The notes: a model not told the origin generated them from the letters alone. 64,000 bases of DNA from JAWLAT01 sp041395325 (GCA_041395325.1 JAWLAT010000008.1:62001-126000), one strand, 5' to 3'; counted from the stretch's first letter, positions 27,501 to 43,146 are shown. Numbers and translations are program-made.

Positions 27501-30500
27501 CCTGCGGCCGATCGTGATGACCTCGCTGGCCTTCGGCCTGGGTGTGTTGCCGATGGCGCTGGCCAGCGGCGCGGGCTCCGGCGCGCAGATCGCCATCGGC
27601 ACCGGCGTGCTTGGCGGCATGGTCGTCGGCACGCTGCTCGGTCTGTTCTTCATCCCACTGTTTTATCTGGTCGTGGTTCGCCTGTTCGACCGCAACAAGC
27701 ACCGGCAACAGGACGCTGAAATGCCCGCTGCCGCAGGAGCTTCCCATGCCTAAGTACGCCCAATTGCTGATCGCGCTGACCCTCGCGCTACTGAGCTCCG
27801 GTTGCGCCACGCTGGCGCCGACCCTGCCGGAGGCACAGCCGCAGCTTCGCCAGGCCTGGCCGGTACCCGAGCGCACTGAAACCACAGCCGTTGCCGGAGA
27901 CAGCAGCGACATAGGCTGGCGCGATGTGCTCATCGATCCACGCATCGAGCGCGTGGTTGCCCAGGCGCTGGACCACAATCGCGATCTGCGCGTGGCGGTG
28001 CTGAATGTCGAGCGGGCCCGCCAGCAATACCGGATCCAGCGTGCCGAGCAGTTGCCGGCGATCGGGGCGAATGCCAGCCTCACTCGCAATGGTGGTGATG
28101 CAGCAGTCAGTGATGCCTACAGCGCCTCACTGGGTCTGGCCAGCTTCGAGCTGGATCTGTTCGGTCGCGTGCGCAGCCTCAGCGAAGCTGCCGTGCAGCA
28201 ATACTTCGCTGCAGACGAAAATCGCCGGGCGGCGCAGATTGCCCTGCTGGCCGAAACCGTCAATGCCTGGATGGCCCTGGCCGCCGATCAAAGCCTGCTG
28301 TCGATCTCCCGCGAGACCCTGGCCACCCACGAGGAGTCCCTGCGCCTGACCGAGCGGCGCCACCAACTCGGCGCCAGCAGCGGTCTGGTGCTGGTGCAGG
28401 TGCGCACCCAGCTGGAAACCGCCCGCGGTGACGTGGCCTTCTACAGCGGCCGGGTGGAACAGGACCGCCACGTCCTGGATCTGCTGGTCGGTTCACCGGT
28501 GACCGAGGAAAACCTGCCACAGGCCTTCGATGACGACCTGGTGGCTCTGGTCGCCCTGCCCGCCGGGGTGCCGTCGGAGTCGCTGCTGCGTCGCCCGGAC
28601 ATCCAGGCGGCGGAGCATCAGTTGCGTGCGGCCAATGCCAACATCGGCGCCGCGCGTGCCGCGTTCTTTCCGTCCATCAGTCTGACCGGCAACGCCGGTA
28701 CAGCCAGCAGTGATTTCTCCGGGCTGTTCGGTGCCGGTACGCGCTACTGGCAGTTCGTTCCGCAGATCAACCTGCCCATCTTCCAGGGTGGCGCGCTGCG
28801 TGCGAGCCTGGGCGTGGCGCAGGCCGACCAGGACATCGCCCTGGCCAACTACGAAAGGGCGATCCAGACCGGCTTCCGCGAAGTGGCCGATGCGATCAGC
28901 CTCAGTCAGAGTCTGGCCCAGCAGCGCGGCGCAGCCGAGCGCCTACGCGAAGCCTCCGAACGGGCCGAAAGCCTTTCACAGGCCCGTTACAATGCCGGCT
29001 ACGACAGCTATCTGAACCTGCTGGATGCGCAGCGCAGTTTGTATGCCGCGCAGCAGGGGGTGGTGTCTGCGCGTTTGAACGAGCAGGCCAACCGCATTGC
29101 GCTTTACGCCGCCCTGGGCGGTGGCTGGCAAACCGACCCGGAGACGAGCCCATGAGCAGTACGGCGGAGAACAGTCGCCAGCAGCGCGCGCTGGCACAGC
29201 GCAACCGCATTCTCGACGCCGCCCAGCAGTGCTTCAGCGAGAACGGCTTCCATGGCGCCAGCATGGCCAACATCGCCGAGACCGCGCAAATGAGTCCCGG
29301 CCTGATCTATCGCTACTTCAAGGGAAAATCGGAATTGATCCACGGCATTGTGTCGCGTCAGATCGAACTGATCGCCGAAGATCTGGAAACCTTCAAGTCC
29401 AGCGCCAGCGAGGCTGCGCGCCACATCGCCGAGCGCTTCAAGGAAGTGGTCTCATCGCCCAAACGACGAACCACGCCTTCTCGGTTGCTGGAGCCGGCAC
29501 TGATCCTGGAAATCGTCGCTGAATCGGGCCGCGACCCGGTGATCGCCAGTGCACTGGACGAATTGGACACCTATGTGGACAAGGCCCTCAGCGGCTGGTT
29601 GGCGCTGCCTCAGGGCGACGGCGACCGCGGCGTGCCACCCGATCAGCTGGCCGCCCGCACACTGATCCTGCGCAGCCTGCTGGACGGCCTGAAAATGCGT
29701 CAGGCCCGCTATCCGGAACTGGACGAACAACTGCTGCACCAGGCCCTGGATATCGCCCTGCACGATCTGCGCCGACGCGACTGACGCCGCTCATGCCGGG
29801 CGCTGGAGTGCCGGGCGCTGGTCCCTGCCCAGGCACGTTGGGGTCGTATGTGGAAGCGTCTGAGCGGGCGGGAAGGACCGGTTCGATCGCTGATCGCGGC
29901 CACCTGAGCGCGCTGCGACGCGCCTATCAAGTCGGCTTTGGTTGTTCTGTATCTGCGCCGCGAACGGAAACGACGGGAGGTTCGGGACGGAAGGCCTCTG
30001 CGGCGGAGAAATGCCAGGCCGCTCTGCAACCGGATCTGCCGCGCTCGTATCTACGCTTCCCCGAAACGCCGCCATCCTGCGGTGTACGGAGAGTCGATCA
30101 GTGAGTTTGTTGACGAGCGTTGGGATCGTCGGTCAGCGCGGCACGATGGAAGGAATCTCCCGTGCTGGCGCGCCTCTCCGATCCGGCCGAGTGTCGGCCT
30201 GCCTGTGTGCGGCATTGTTGGCCCTGACCCTGCAGACCAGCGTGACCCTTGCGCAGCCCGGCCCGCCGCCAGACGCCGCAGCCGTCAGCTTGAGTGCCAG
30301 CGAGAACCGCGAGGTGGTGTTGGCCCTGGCCGAGGTGCTGCGTGAGCGTTTTGCTTTCCGCGAACGCGGCCACGAGGCCGCGCGGCAGATCGAGGCACTG
30401 GAACAGCGCGGTGCGTTTCGCGATGCCCACACGGCTGCGGAGCTGCTGTCACTGATCGAAGAACAGATCACGCCCATCGTCAACGATGGCCATTTCCGCG

Positions 30501-33500
30501 CCCGCTACTTCGGTCCCGAGATGGTCGCCGGTTTCAGCGATCAGCCGCCCTCGGCAGACGAGATTGCGGCCTTCCACGACGAGGTCCGCCTGCGTGGCGG
30601 TGAGATTCCGGACGTGCGCTGGCTGCCGGGCAATGTGGGCTATCTGCGCATCACCCGGTTCATCGACGCGCCACCCAGCAGCGAGAAACTGGCCTTCGCG
30701 CTGAACCTGCTTGCCGACACCGGCGCACTGATCGTCGACGTGCGTGGCTCACCGGGTGGCGAGCCTGCCGGCGTGGCGAACGTGATTGGCCATCTTGTCA
30801 GTGAGCGCACGCCCACGGTACACACGCAGGGTGACGATCAGTCCGCCGCGGATCGCACCTTCTACGCCGAGCCTCGACTGCCCAGCTTCGCCGACAAGCC
30901 CCTGTTCGTGCTGGTCGATGAGCGAACGGGATCGGGCGCCGAAGAATTCGCCTATGACCTGCAGGCGCTCCAGCGCGCCATTCTGGTCGGTCAGACCACC
31001 GCTGGCGCCGCGACGCCGGGCGGCTACCGCCCGCTGGCGCACGGTTTCGTGGCCTTCATCCCGATGCAGATCGTCGCCAACACGATCACCGGCACCAACT
31101 GGGAAGGGGTCGGCGTTATCCCCGACGTGGCGGTCCCGGCCGCTGAGGCGCTGGCGCATGCGCATCGGCTGGCGCTGGAGGCGATCCTGAAGGACGCGCA
31201 GGCGCTGCCGCGTGCCATTGCCGAAGAAGGGTTGGAAGGGTTGGTGTCGATCGAGGCGTCGTCAGTGCAGTAGTGGTTGTCGAACTCGACGAACATTGAG
31301 CGGACCGGCTGCTACTCAAACCCGTCGGCAAACAGATCGTCGGCGCCGTCGGGAGCCTCGCTGGCATGCAGGAATCCGCCGCGCAGGCTGAAGGATCGAT
31401 CGGCGCGGACACGCTTGCCTGAGGGTTGGCCGGACTGCAGACTCGGGTTTGCCTTGGACAAAATCGATGAGGCAGCGCGTGGGTCAAAGCCAATCCAGAT
31501 GGATGGGTAAGCGCAGCGCAGGGACCTCTGCAGTCAATCGCATTGTGAGCGGATTGGATCCATGACCGACCAGGGCCTGCAGGCAAGGATTGTTCTTTGT
31601 GTACTGCACGATCAACCTGGGATCGTTCGATCGATCTGCGCAGAGCAGGCAGGATTTGAGTACGACGAAACGTACTCCGCACAGGGACCAGACCCGCGAA
31701 TGCCCGCCGCTTTCGAAGCGTCCAGATGCACGGTGCTGCCGTCGCTGACGGACGCCGATCGGGACGCCATCGTCGGACACAGAGACGTCGCCTATGTCTT
31801 GTCGCCGCGCATGCACCCGGCGACCGCTAGCCAGATTGCGGCCACCTCGTTACGCCTGGTGAAACGACTTCTGGACCTTGGTGCCCGAGCCATAAAGTGC
31901 GAGAGTGCGGGCCTGACGCATGGCCGCGAACGCTGGTCGTCGTTGGCCAGCCAGGATGACCCTGTGGCGCTCTATGGGGCTTGGGTCCGGCGGCCACTGG
32001 CGAGTCACGGCCTGCTTTATTCGTGTGGAATGCACCTGCTCGGATTTCCCGATGTCGAATTGGCAGGCGTTTCGGCCACCGACGCAGTCGAGCTGATCGA
32101 CGGATTCAGCCTGTATCAGCTGATTGACAGGCCGGGCGATCGACTCCTGGCTGGACACACCTTTAGCTTGCGGAGCACGGCGCCGCGCTTTCGACTGCGG
32201 CGAACCGCTTGTGAGCGATATGAACGGGACGATTTCTTTCACAACCCGCAGGGTTACTGGCGGCTTGAGCCGGTGAGCGATTTGCACTAACGCGACGTTC
32301 GAAGTCCTCGCCTGAGCATCTCGTTGGATTTTCAAGACTTACGGCAAACACGCCGGTCCCTCGAAGCCATTGGCGAAGCGCTGGTCGCTCTGGCCGTCGA
32401 GGATCTCCATGTCCAGCTGGGCGAAAGGCAGGATCGAAGCGCCCATCGCGTTGCTCAGGTTGACCCGGAAGCGCTCGACTGGCTCCGGCACCCCATCGGC
32501 GGCAATGGGCACCTCGATGAGCTTGGCGGCGATGTCACCGGGCGTCCACTGCAGGACCTGATTCGACGGCACCGTGTAGTCATCACCGGGCGTGGCGCTG
32601 CCCGTGGCGTGACTGAAGTCGACCGTGACACTGGCCACGCCGCCGCTGGGCCGCTCGACCCGGATCACGGCCGTTTCGCCTTCCACCACGTTCTGCCGAC
32701 AGCGCGCGAAGCCGATCTGCTCCGGACCCGGTTCGGTCACGACGTGCGGCTCGGTGATCACCACATCCTGTCCGCTAGCACTGCCGAAAGCGCCCTGCAG
32801 GGTGCGATAGCTGATCGTCAGCGTGCGGTTGCCGATCTGCACCGGGACCAACTGACAGCTGCCACGGCTGGTGTTGGCGGCGGTGGTCGGCACCAGGCTC
32901 AGGCTGCAGGTGGTCACTGGCGAGGTGTTCATCGAGACGTCGACGATGCCATTGGGCTTGAACGGGCCGGTCGTGGCCAACGCGGTCACCTCGACGGTGA
33001 AGGGCAGCCCGGCCGGCTGCGGGTCTGGCGTGTCGGTGGCGGTGATGGCGACGACATCGAAGCTGAACTCGCTGCTGCGGCCCTGCGCGTCGGTGGCGAT
33101 GGCCACGATCACATCGTCGTCGTCCAGGCTCACGCCGGGCGGGATCATCAGTGAGACGGTCTTGGGTTGCTGCGCATCAGCCAGGCCATAGACATCGCTG
33201 TCGAGCAGCACTTCGCCTTCGTCGCCAACGGCCTTGTAGAAATCCACCCGCAACGGATAGCTGCTGTTGGCCGGATCGGAATCGACGCGGTAGGTGAGCT
33301 GGAACTGACTACCGGCGACGCTGTAGGCCGTGATGTTCGGGTGGTTCTGCTGCAGATTGGCGCCAGCGTCCGGGTCGCCTGCATCATTGGGCGTGCGCCC
33401 GATCGCCACCCCGCCGCCCGCCGTTGCGGTGGGGAAATCCAGACCCATGCCCTGATTGCCGAGCATCCGGTTACCGACGAACTCGACAAAGGTGGTGACA

Positions 33501-36500
33501 TTGCCGTTGGGCAGGATCACCGCCGAGCCCAGCGACGTGCCGGTGAATGACTGGCGCAGGGCGCCAACAAAGGTGTTGCCTTCGCTTTCTCCGAGCCCGC
33601 CGATCAGCAGGCGCGGTACGCTCGAGCCATTGGCCAGAAAGACCTCGATGTGATCCTTCTCCACGCCGACCACCGAGCCGTTCACCCCGAGGCCGAAAAG
33701 GTTGCCCTGGATCAGCGCCGTCTCCGTCATCGTCCGGCTGACCGAGAACTGCAGCGCGCCGCCAAAGCCGCCACTGAAGTTGCCGGTGGCGCGCGCGAAG
33801 CGGTTGTCGAGGATCTGGATATCCGGGGTATCGAAGCTGTCGTCGCCGGTCTGGACAATCAAGGGATCGCGCATCGGCAGGGGTGTGTTGCCGTCGGGTG
33901 CCAGACCGATCAGATTGCCCTGCAACAGGATCGAGCCGCGCTCACTGACAATGCTGTTGACGCGCAGGCGGCTGGTGCCACCACCCGGTTGCCCGCTCAG
34001 ATCGCGACCGCCACCAGCGATGACGTTGCGATCGGCCGGACTCGGCCCACCGACCCGGATGGTGCGATTGAAGAAGCTCAGGCCGAGGGCGCTGCAGGGC
34101 TGGGTAAATTCCGGTGACTGCCCCTGCGCATCCACACAGAACCAATTGCCGCGGTAGTCGTGGCGCAGACCGCCGGTGACGATGGCCGAGGTGGGCAGGG
34201 CGACGGCCAGCCCACTCAGATTGAAGGGACTGGCATTGCTGTTGGTCAGGTTGAACAGCGCCACCCCCAGGTTGACGAAGCCGGCACTGGTGATTTCGAT
34301 CTTCAGCTGGGCATTGTTGGCGCCCGGCGCGGGAATGCTGTTCGGCTGCGCACCGGGTTGGGTGTAGCCGTCGATGGTCAGCCCTTGAGCAATCTGCAGC
34401 GTGCTGGCCACCTCGATGCGGCAGATGCCGGTGACTGCACTGCAGCCCGGCTCGCTGGCGGGGATGTTGAATTCGATCGTGTCGGGGCCGGCCAGCGCGT
34501 TGCTGGCGGAAATGGCGCCACGCAACGAGCAGTCGGCCGCCGCGGTGGTGCAGGCGCTCAGCGCGACGTTGTCCGACGTGGTGTCGACCGTGAACGTCGC
34601 CGCCTGGGCGATCGTCGACTGGAGGACGATCAGTGGCAGCAGATGTCGAGCGTGCATGTTTGACTCCTTCGCCGACCCACCGATGACGGGGCCACCGGGC
34701 TTGAGCTGCGGCACGATGGCGACATGCTCGAACCAGCGCCCTCATCGGGGTACCCCAGAACTGGGGTCGGCTCCGGGGGCGACGCAGGAGATGCAACGCG
34801 CGGCGCGTGGCGGCGGAGTATCGTCTGTGGCAACTCGCCGGGATCGAATGCCATGAAGGTGCGCACCTTGACGCCTGCCGGCGTGATGAAGCCATTGGGT
34901 CCCTACAGTCACATCGCGGTGGCGGGACCTCACATTGCGATCTCGGCCACTGCCGGTGTGGATCCGACGACGGGTCAATTGGCAGGACCGGATGTGTATG
35001 CGCAGGCCAGCCAGATTCTGCGGTCCTTCCAGGTCCTGCTCGCCGAAGTCGGCGCCAGCCTGACTTCGGTCTTGCACGTCCACGTCTTCCTGCTGAGCAT
35101 GGACGACTACGAGGCAATGAACCGTGCCTACCGTGAGGCCTTTGCCGAGCACTGGCCCGCACGAACAGTGGTCGGCGTCAGCGCGCTGCCCAAGACCGGT
35201 GCGCTGGTCACGATGAATCTGACGGCCGTGGGTGACGAGGGCTTGAGGCCCGCCGGAAAGGCGATTTCGACTTAGTCCGGTCGTGGTTGCCTGGCAGAGT
35301 GGGCAATCGCCCGAGGGAGGTGCGAATGGGACTGGATTGGTTGCCGGGGTCGAAACCACGACGTGGTTGCGAAGCGGAGTTCGACAGCCTGAGGAGGGCG
35401 CTGTCTAGCCGCTTTTGCTGGGGCAGGGCCAGGAAGCAGGCTCGTCTGGACGAGATCACGGTGGATCCCGCCGAAACACTGGGCGCACCGGTGGTTGGCA
35501 TCGACGAAGCTGCCGATGAATGGGCACGCCAGATGTTTGAGCATCGAAGTGACCAGAGCCTCGACATGAGCAGTTGGCTGCGCAACCTGCATGGACTCCG
35601 GGTGGTCGAGTTGGCGCGCCCCTCCGACGGTCTATCGTTGTACTCGAATGGAGGGCCAGGTCAGTACATCGGCGCGGACAGCTTTCGCGCTCAGTTTCTC
35701 GGCGACTGTACCGAAATCATCGGAACCGAATTGCTCGACGCGTGCTTTGTCGAGAAGTCACCCGTCGAGTGCCTCGCTTTCGCCGACGCGCTCGAGCAGC
35801 GAGGGCGGGCGTATGCCGCTGCAAACGGCGTCGACCTGCACAGCATGGATGATTCGGATGATCCCGACAGTCCGTCGTTTCACGTCAGCGTCGTCTTGTC
35901 CGCGGCGCGTTGGTGTCGCTTCTGGGGCAATGCCGGCCATGGGATGGCGCCCTGGTTCTGAAGCCCATTGTCGTCATCACTGGGCTTGAGCAAGCGCCTG
36001 CCTCGATGGCAGGCGCCTGCTGCGTCTTGTGACCATTGCCGCTACTGAGTCGATCGCGGCCTGTCGACGGACTTGGGGCCGATCTGGTGCTCGGCGCCCT
36101 TGCCCCAAAGATCCGGATGCAGGAACTTGCCCTGATCATTGGCCGGCTTGTCCTGTTCCACCGGAATCCGATGCGCCTGGGCCCAGCGGTCATGGCGCAC
36201 GCCGGTCACCTGCCAGGACACTCGAATCCCGGGTTCATCGGTGCGGATCACGAAGCGATTGCCTTCGATTTCCTCCCACACCGTGGCGCGCGCGAAGCTC
36301 TTGAGCACTGTCAGCTGATAGCGGAATGTCTGGTTCAGTGCTTCGAACCAGTCCGGCAGTATCACCTCCGCAGTGCCCTCGGCATCGGTTTCCACGATGC
36401 CGTTGTAGATGTTCATCATCTCCGGCGACTCGACGAAGGAATGCGACAGATATTGGTGTTCCGGATCCAGCGGATGATCGATGCGGAAGGACCCGCCCGA

Positions 36501-39500
36501 CTTGATCAGGGTCCCGGTCACCTGGGTGTCGCCCAGAAAAAAGCCAGCGCGCGTGTTGGGTCCACTGCCAAACGTCGCGCCATAGACACCGACGCTGGTC
36601 GCGCCTGCGGCCGTGCTGGCCGCGATCCCCTCGATGCCCCGTCCGTTCGGGCTGTTCGACTGTCCTCGAACACCCGCCAGAATGCCGCTGGTCGTCAACG
36701 CGTGGTTGGCAATCCCGTATACGGCGGCACCCTCCAGGTTCTCGATCTCGGCGCGAACGGCCACCGAGTAGGCGGCGCTGATTCCGGCGCCTGGATTATA
36801 GGTATTGACGAAGTGCCCGGCGCGCCCTTCAGGGGAAACCGCCGAGGCACTGATGGCGACATTGGCGCCGGTCGTCGCTGAGGTGGCGGCGCGAATCGCC
36901 GTTCCGGTATTCGCGCTGCTGCGGGCTTCCAGGCCGACGGCCGCCCCGCTGCCTGAGGTGTTGGTGAACAAGCCGCCGATGCCGCTGCCCGACTGGGACA
37001 CGCCACGAACCCCGATGTTGACGCCACTGCTGGCGGCGGCGAAGCCGTCGACGCCGATGCCGCTGACCGAATCGCTGCGCCCGAACAACCCATAGGCGGG
37101 TCCGTTCGAAGCGGTCGCGTAGCCACCCACGCCATTGCCGGAGCTGGAGGCGGTTTCACCATAGACGCCGTGGCTGACACCGCTTGTTGCAGGCGCAAAT
37201 CCGTAGACGGCGCGGCCAGATCCCGATTCGGAACGGCCGTACAGGCCAACCGCCATGCCGCCGGTGGCATCGTTCTGGAAATGGCCGCCAAATCCATCGG
37301 GGCTCAAGGCGGCGCCGTAGACGCCATGGTTGGTGCCGCTGGTGGCGCCGGCCAGTCCGTGAACGCCGCTGCCGCTGGTCGACAGACTACGGCCGTAAAC
37401 GCCCCAGGCGGCGCCGCTGGTGGCCAGCGCCTGACCGCTGACACCGTTGCCGCCGGTGGAGCTGTTCTGGCCGAGAATGCCGTTGGTGCTGCCGCTTGCG
37501 GCCGTGGCCGAGGCGAACACGGCCGAGCCGCCGCCATTGGCATTGGTGACCGACAGACCGTTGCCGGCGCTGCCGCTCCAGCTTTGCCCGAAATGCTGAT
37601 GGTCGCTGCGGGCGATCGTGCTGGCGCTGCCGCTGCCGGCAAAATCGGCCGCGAGAGTGACATCGCCGCTGGCGCCGCCACCGCTCAATCCGCTGCCGGC
37701 ATTCACTGCGGTGATGTCGCCCCCGCCGCCGCCGGTGCCCACGTCGTCCTCCTCGCAGACAACGTTGCCGTTGCCGGTGATCTCGCGGATCGCGAAACCC
37801 GCGGCACAGATCCCGTTGATGCGCAGCTGCACCTGGGAGTTGTCGACGTCGGCACCGCCCACCGAGCCGTTGATGATCGAGTTTCCGGATACCGAATTCG
37901 CCGCGACCGAATTGGCGGTCTCGGCGGTTTGCGCGACCAGCGCCCGGCTGGCGTAGGGGGCTGCATCGATGGGCTGCCGGGGCGTCAACAGCTCAAAGCT
38001 GCCGCCGCCACTGGGACGCACGCTGATCTGCAACCAGCGCTGTTCGCCGCCCAGATCGCCGAAGTCCAGCTGCGCCGAAAACACGCCGTCGACCACCGCC
38101 ACGTTGCTGCGGCTCTGTAGGGCCAGCTGGGTACCGCCGGTGGCTGCGCCGAACAAGCGAAATTCGAAGTCGTGATTGCCGCTGGCGGCCTGGCCGTTGT
38201 CGTCCAGGCGACCCTGGTAGGTGAAGGCGGTGCCTTGCGGTACCGCCAGGCATTCGGGGATCAGCGCCAGCTGGCACAGCGCGATGAACAGCAGGGGTGA
38301 CAGGTAGCGGGTGAGTGCAGACATGGACATGCCGGATCTCGCTGACGAAGGACGGCGCCAGCTCTGCAAGGCCCATGCCGGGTCTGAGACGGCGCAAAAA
38401 CGCCGCTGGGCTCGGAGGTCCGGTGTCAGTTTCGATACTGGATGCGGCCAACGCCCCCCAGGTGGTGCCAGCTTTGACACCGCGATTTCCCGGGTCGTGG
38501 TCGGCACGCATGCGCATAGCCCCGCCACAACGTCGTCGTCACCGGTTCTGGCGCGCTGGCACAACGCTTGCTGTGGTCTCGCAGCATTGATCAGCGGAGC
38601 GCCCCATGAAAACCACCAGGCTGTTTGGCTTGACCCTGGCCACCACCTTGGCCGGTGCCAGCCTGGCCCAGGCCCTGGAGATTCGCAGCGCCACCATCGA
38701 CGGCGGCGGCGGACGTTCCAGCGGCGCTCGCTACACCGTCTCGGGCACGGTCGGGCAACCCGATGCACATCCGGCGATCGGTTCCAGCCGCAGTCTGGAC
38801 GGTGGCTTCTGGCCCGCGCCTGAGACACCGCTGCTGGTCGATCCGCTGTTCGCCGATGGATTCGAGTAACGCCCAGCGCTTGCTGCGCACGTCCAAAGAC
38901 CCCATGGAGCCTTGAAAATGACCTCTCGACTCGTTGTGATCCTCCTTGCCACGTTGCTGCTGATCGGCACGGCACAGGCCCAGACCGAACTGCTGAGCAA
39001 TCCGGGATTCGCCATGGATCTGTCCGGCTGGAGCAATCTGAACAACCGTCCGGCGCAATGGGATGCCGCGGACGCTAGCAGCAATCCCGCCTCCGGGTCG
39101 GCGCTGCTGACCAACGTTGGCACCAGCAATGGCGCGATCCCGCTCGCGCTGAGCCAGTGCATCCGGGTCAGCACCGCCACCGAATATGGCTTTGGCGCTA
39201 CCGTCCGGGTGGCGCCGGGCCAGCCAGCCGACACCACGGCCTATGTTTTCGTGCAGACCTATCAGGCCAGCGATTGCTCCGGCAACGCCATCCAGAGCGA
39301 GTCGATCGGCAGTGTGGCGACCGACTGGCTGAGCACGGGTCGAACGCTGTTCACCACCAATGACACCTCCAGCATTCGTCTGAGCCTGGGCGTCGGCAAG
39401 CCCTCCGGCGAGACCGCCGATGCAGCGGCCTATTTTGATGACGTCTATCTGCAGCGCGCCGATGGCGGCGGCCTGATCAACGAGCGGCTGTCCGGCAGCT

Positions 39501-42500
39501 GGTTCAATCCCAGCACCCCGGGGCAGGGCTTCTTTCTGGACATCTCGCCGGAGATCAACCTGTTCTTCGGTGGCTGGTTCACCTGGACCGATGTCCCCGG
39601 CCAGATCGACTGGATGACCGTCCAGGGCGGCTACAGCGGCAATACCGCGATGGTCCCGATCTATCGCAGTCGCGGCGGTGCCTTCAATGCGCCCGCGGCA
39701 GTGACCAGCGAGGCCATCGGCGTGGCAGAGTTCAGCTTTGACAGCTGCACCAGCGGGCAGGTGCGGGTGGAGTTCGTCGGTGATCCCAACGTAATTGTCA
39801 TCCCGTTGCAGCGGATCAGTCCGGCCTTTCCGGGCTGCTGACCCCACGGCGGGCGTAGTCGGGGGTGCCGCGGTGGCACCCCGATGAGGCACCAGGCATG
39901 CTCCTGCCTTTCGACTCTTGGAGCGGAAGATGAGCCAAACCAGTCGACGTGAGGGCGCCTGTGCCTGCGGCGCGGTGAAGCTGATTGCGCAGCAGGCCAG
40001 CGCTACGCTGGGCGCCTGCCATTGCCGGTCGTGTCGGCGCTGGGGCGGTGGTCCGCTGCTGACCGTGAGCTGTGGCACCGAAGTGAGTTTCGAGGGCGGC
40101 GAGCATATCGGCGTGTTTGACTCATCGGATTGGGCCCAGCGCGGCTTTTGTCAGCGCTGTGGCAGCCACCTCTACTACCGACTCAAGAGCAACGGCCACC
40201 ACGAGATCCCGGCGGGGCTGTTCGATGACAGCGACGACCTGCACTTCGACCATCAGGTGTTCGTCGACGAGCGACCGCCCTACTACCGTTTTGCACAAGA
40301 CACCGAAGAGCTGACCGGCGCGGAGTGCTTCGCCAAGTTCGCCGCGTCTCAACAGCCCTGATGGCGTGTCGCCGCCGGGCTATTGTCTGGCGATGAAGGC
40401 CTGCAGGTCTTCGATCCAGAAGGCCGGTGCGTCGGCGCCGTCGGCCTCGGCGCGGGCAGCCATTGCCAGAACCTCGCTGCGGCTGGCGCCGGCCGCCGCC
40501 AGGGTCTGCGCCAACTCGAAGGCCAGCGTGGCGCGAACGATCGGCGGGTAGCTGTCGGCGTAGCCATCCAGCACCGTTTGCAGGATCTGGCGCGAGGCCT
40601 CGATCTGGCCCAGATCGCGCAGCAGACTGCCGCTGCCGGCCGCCGCCGCGCCATACAGCCGGTGCCGCTCGCCCAGTACCTTGGCGGCGCTGCGGAGCAG
40701 GGCCTGATATTGCGCCAGCGCTGGCTCGGTCTGCCCCTTCTCGGTCAGCGCGCGGGCGTAGGCAAACTGCAGGAACATCACGTTGCGGTGCTCGGCCCCA
40801 ACGCTGTTCAGACCGGCCTGGGTGGCCTTCTCCAGCAGCGCCAGCGCCTCATCCGGACGATCGTAGGTGACCAGCATGTTGGCGTAGTTGTTGGCCGCCA
40901 CCAGATAGGCGTTGTGGTGTGTGCCAAAACCGCGCTCGACGCCATCAAGCGCCTGTTTCCCCAGTGTCAGAGCCTTGTCCTGATCGCCGCTGCGGTGGAC
41001 GGCCCAGGCATAGGCGCGCAGCAGGCTGGCAGTCTGCGGCGCCTGGTCACCGTAGATCCGACGATAGTCCGTCAGCGCCGAGGCCAGCATCTCGCTGCCG
41101 CGTTCCAGCTGGCCGGCGTTGGACACTAGGTGCTGGCCATAGTAGTTCGCCCACTGCGCCTTGCGCGCCGGGTCACGGGTTTGGCGCAGGATCAGCTCCG
41201 CGGTCTCAAACCACCGCTTCACTTCGCTTTCCGGTGATCCGGCGACGCTGTTGGCCAGGGCGATGCCATTGGCACTGTCTGCGGCGGTCGGCAGATCACC
41301 GCCGACCATCGCCAGCAGCAGGGCACGCTCCAGCACCGGCTGCGCCGCCGTGAGACCGGTCAGCTCGGTCAGGGTATTGCCACGCAGCGCGGTGTAGCGC
41401 GCCAGCGTCGGCAGATGATCGAAGGCGGTCACGGCCGCGTCGATCTGGTCGAGTTGCTCCAGCGCCGCCTGATAGCGCCCGGCGGTGCGCTTCGCCCAGG
41501 CCTCGGCGAGTTGTTCGTCCAGCCGTTGGTACTCCGCCCGCGGCGCTTGGCCGCTGGGCAGCGGCACCCGGCTGAGCAGCGACTGCCGATCGGCGCAGGC
41601 GCTGGGGCTGGGCAGCTTGAGGACGGCCTCCAGCGCGCCGTCGACCAGCTGCGGATCGGCGTTCGCGAACTGGCGGCCCAGCGCATCCAGCTGGCTGAGC
41701 TGACCCTCCAGACAGACCATCCGCCGATCCAGCAGATCGGCCGATTGCTCATTGCGCTCGTGGGTTGCCTGACAGGCCGACAGCTGTTGATCGCTCCAGT
41801 CGCCGAGATAGCGTTGAACAGCGCTGTCGACGCGCTGGAAACTGTCCCCGGCATAGCTCAGGCCGGTGGCCAGAAAGGCCTGCCGCAACCGTTGCACGCC
41901 GCTTCCCTGCCAGACGGTCGAAGGCTGCTCGATGCGCTGACACAACGGTGGGCGATGGCTTTGCTGATAGCCGAATACGGCGGTGAGCAGGACCAGAGTG
42001 GCGCCCATGGCCAACAGTCCGCGGCGTTGGGCTCGGCCCGTCTGAGGCCGAAGGGCGGCCAGCACCGGTGCGAGATCCGCATGCCGATGGTCCGGCTCCA
42101 CGGCCAGGCCTAGTCGCAACGCCTGGCGCAAGCGGGGTTCCAGAGGTAGCGCATTGAGCGCATCGGGGTTGCGCCGCAGTTGTTCCAGATCGGCCCCCAG
42201 ACTGGCGCACAGCGACAGGCAGAAGGCGTACTGGTCGGATCGGGCACTGGCTTCACGCCCAGCCAGTTGCTCCGGCGCCATGAATCGCGGCGTGCCGTGG
42301 CCGGCGCCGTAGTCATCGATTCTGCGCGCCGAAATGGCCAGTCCGAAGTCCATGACCCGGACTCGCTGGTCACGGCTGATCATGACATTGTCGGGCTTAA
42401 AATCCCGATGGACGATGCCGGCGGCATGTGCGGCCGACAGGCCCGCCCCGGCTTGAGCATAGGCCTGCAGCACCTCGGCGACGCCGGGCTCGCACTGGGC

Positions 42501-43146
42501 CACCCAGTCATGCAAGGTCCAGCCGTCGACGAATTCCGTGATCAGATAGACCTGGTCCTCGAACTCCCCCACATCGAACAACGGCAGGATGTTGGGATGG
42601 GAGAGCTGGGCCAGCGCGCGGGCCTCGGCAATCAGTCGCCGATTCGAGTCCTCGCCATCGGACTCCGGTTTCAGGAATTTCAGGCAAACGCGGCGGTCGA
42701 GCACGCCGTCGTAGGCACCGTAGACCCGCCCCATGCCGCCTTCACCCACTTGCGTGAGCACCACCAGTCGACCGACCTGGGTACCGCTGGCCAGCCGCCG
42801 ATCGCCATCCGAGATCGGCGCGGTATCGATGCCCTGAGTGGTGTTGCCTGCAGTCACCGCTGAAGGTGCTCGTCGAGCGTGGACGGGTCGGAATCGGTCG
42901 CGCCACGGACATGGCGCAGATGTCGAAAATAGCTGCTGCGCGAGAGCTTGAGCAGCGCCATGGCGGCGCCATGGTCAGCGCCAGCGGCGGCCAGCGCGAT
43001 CTCGAAGGCTTCCGCTTCGGCCCGGTCCAGCGCCGCCTGCAAACTGAGGTCGGCCGGTGCCTCGGTGTGACTGAGGATGCGGGTGGAGAGATGCTGACAG
43101 TCCAGGGCCTGATGCGGCTGCAGCAGCAGCGCGGCGCGCGCCATCT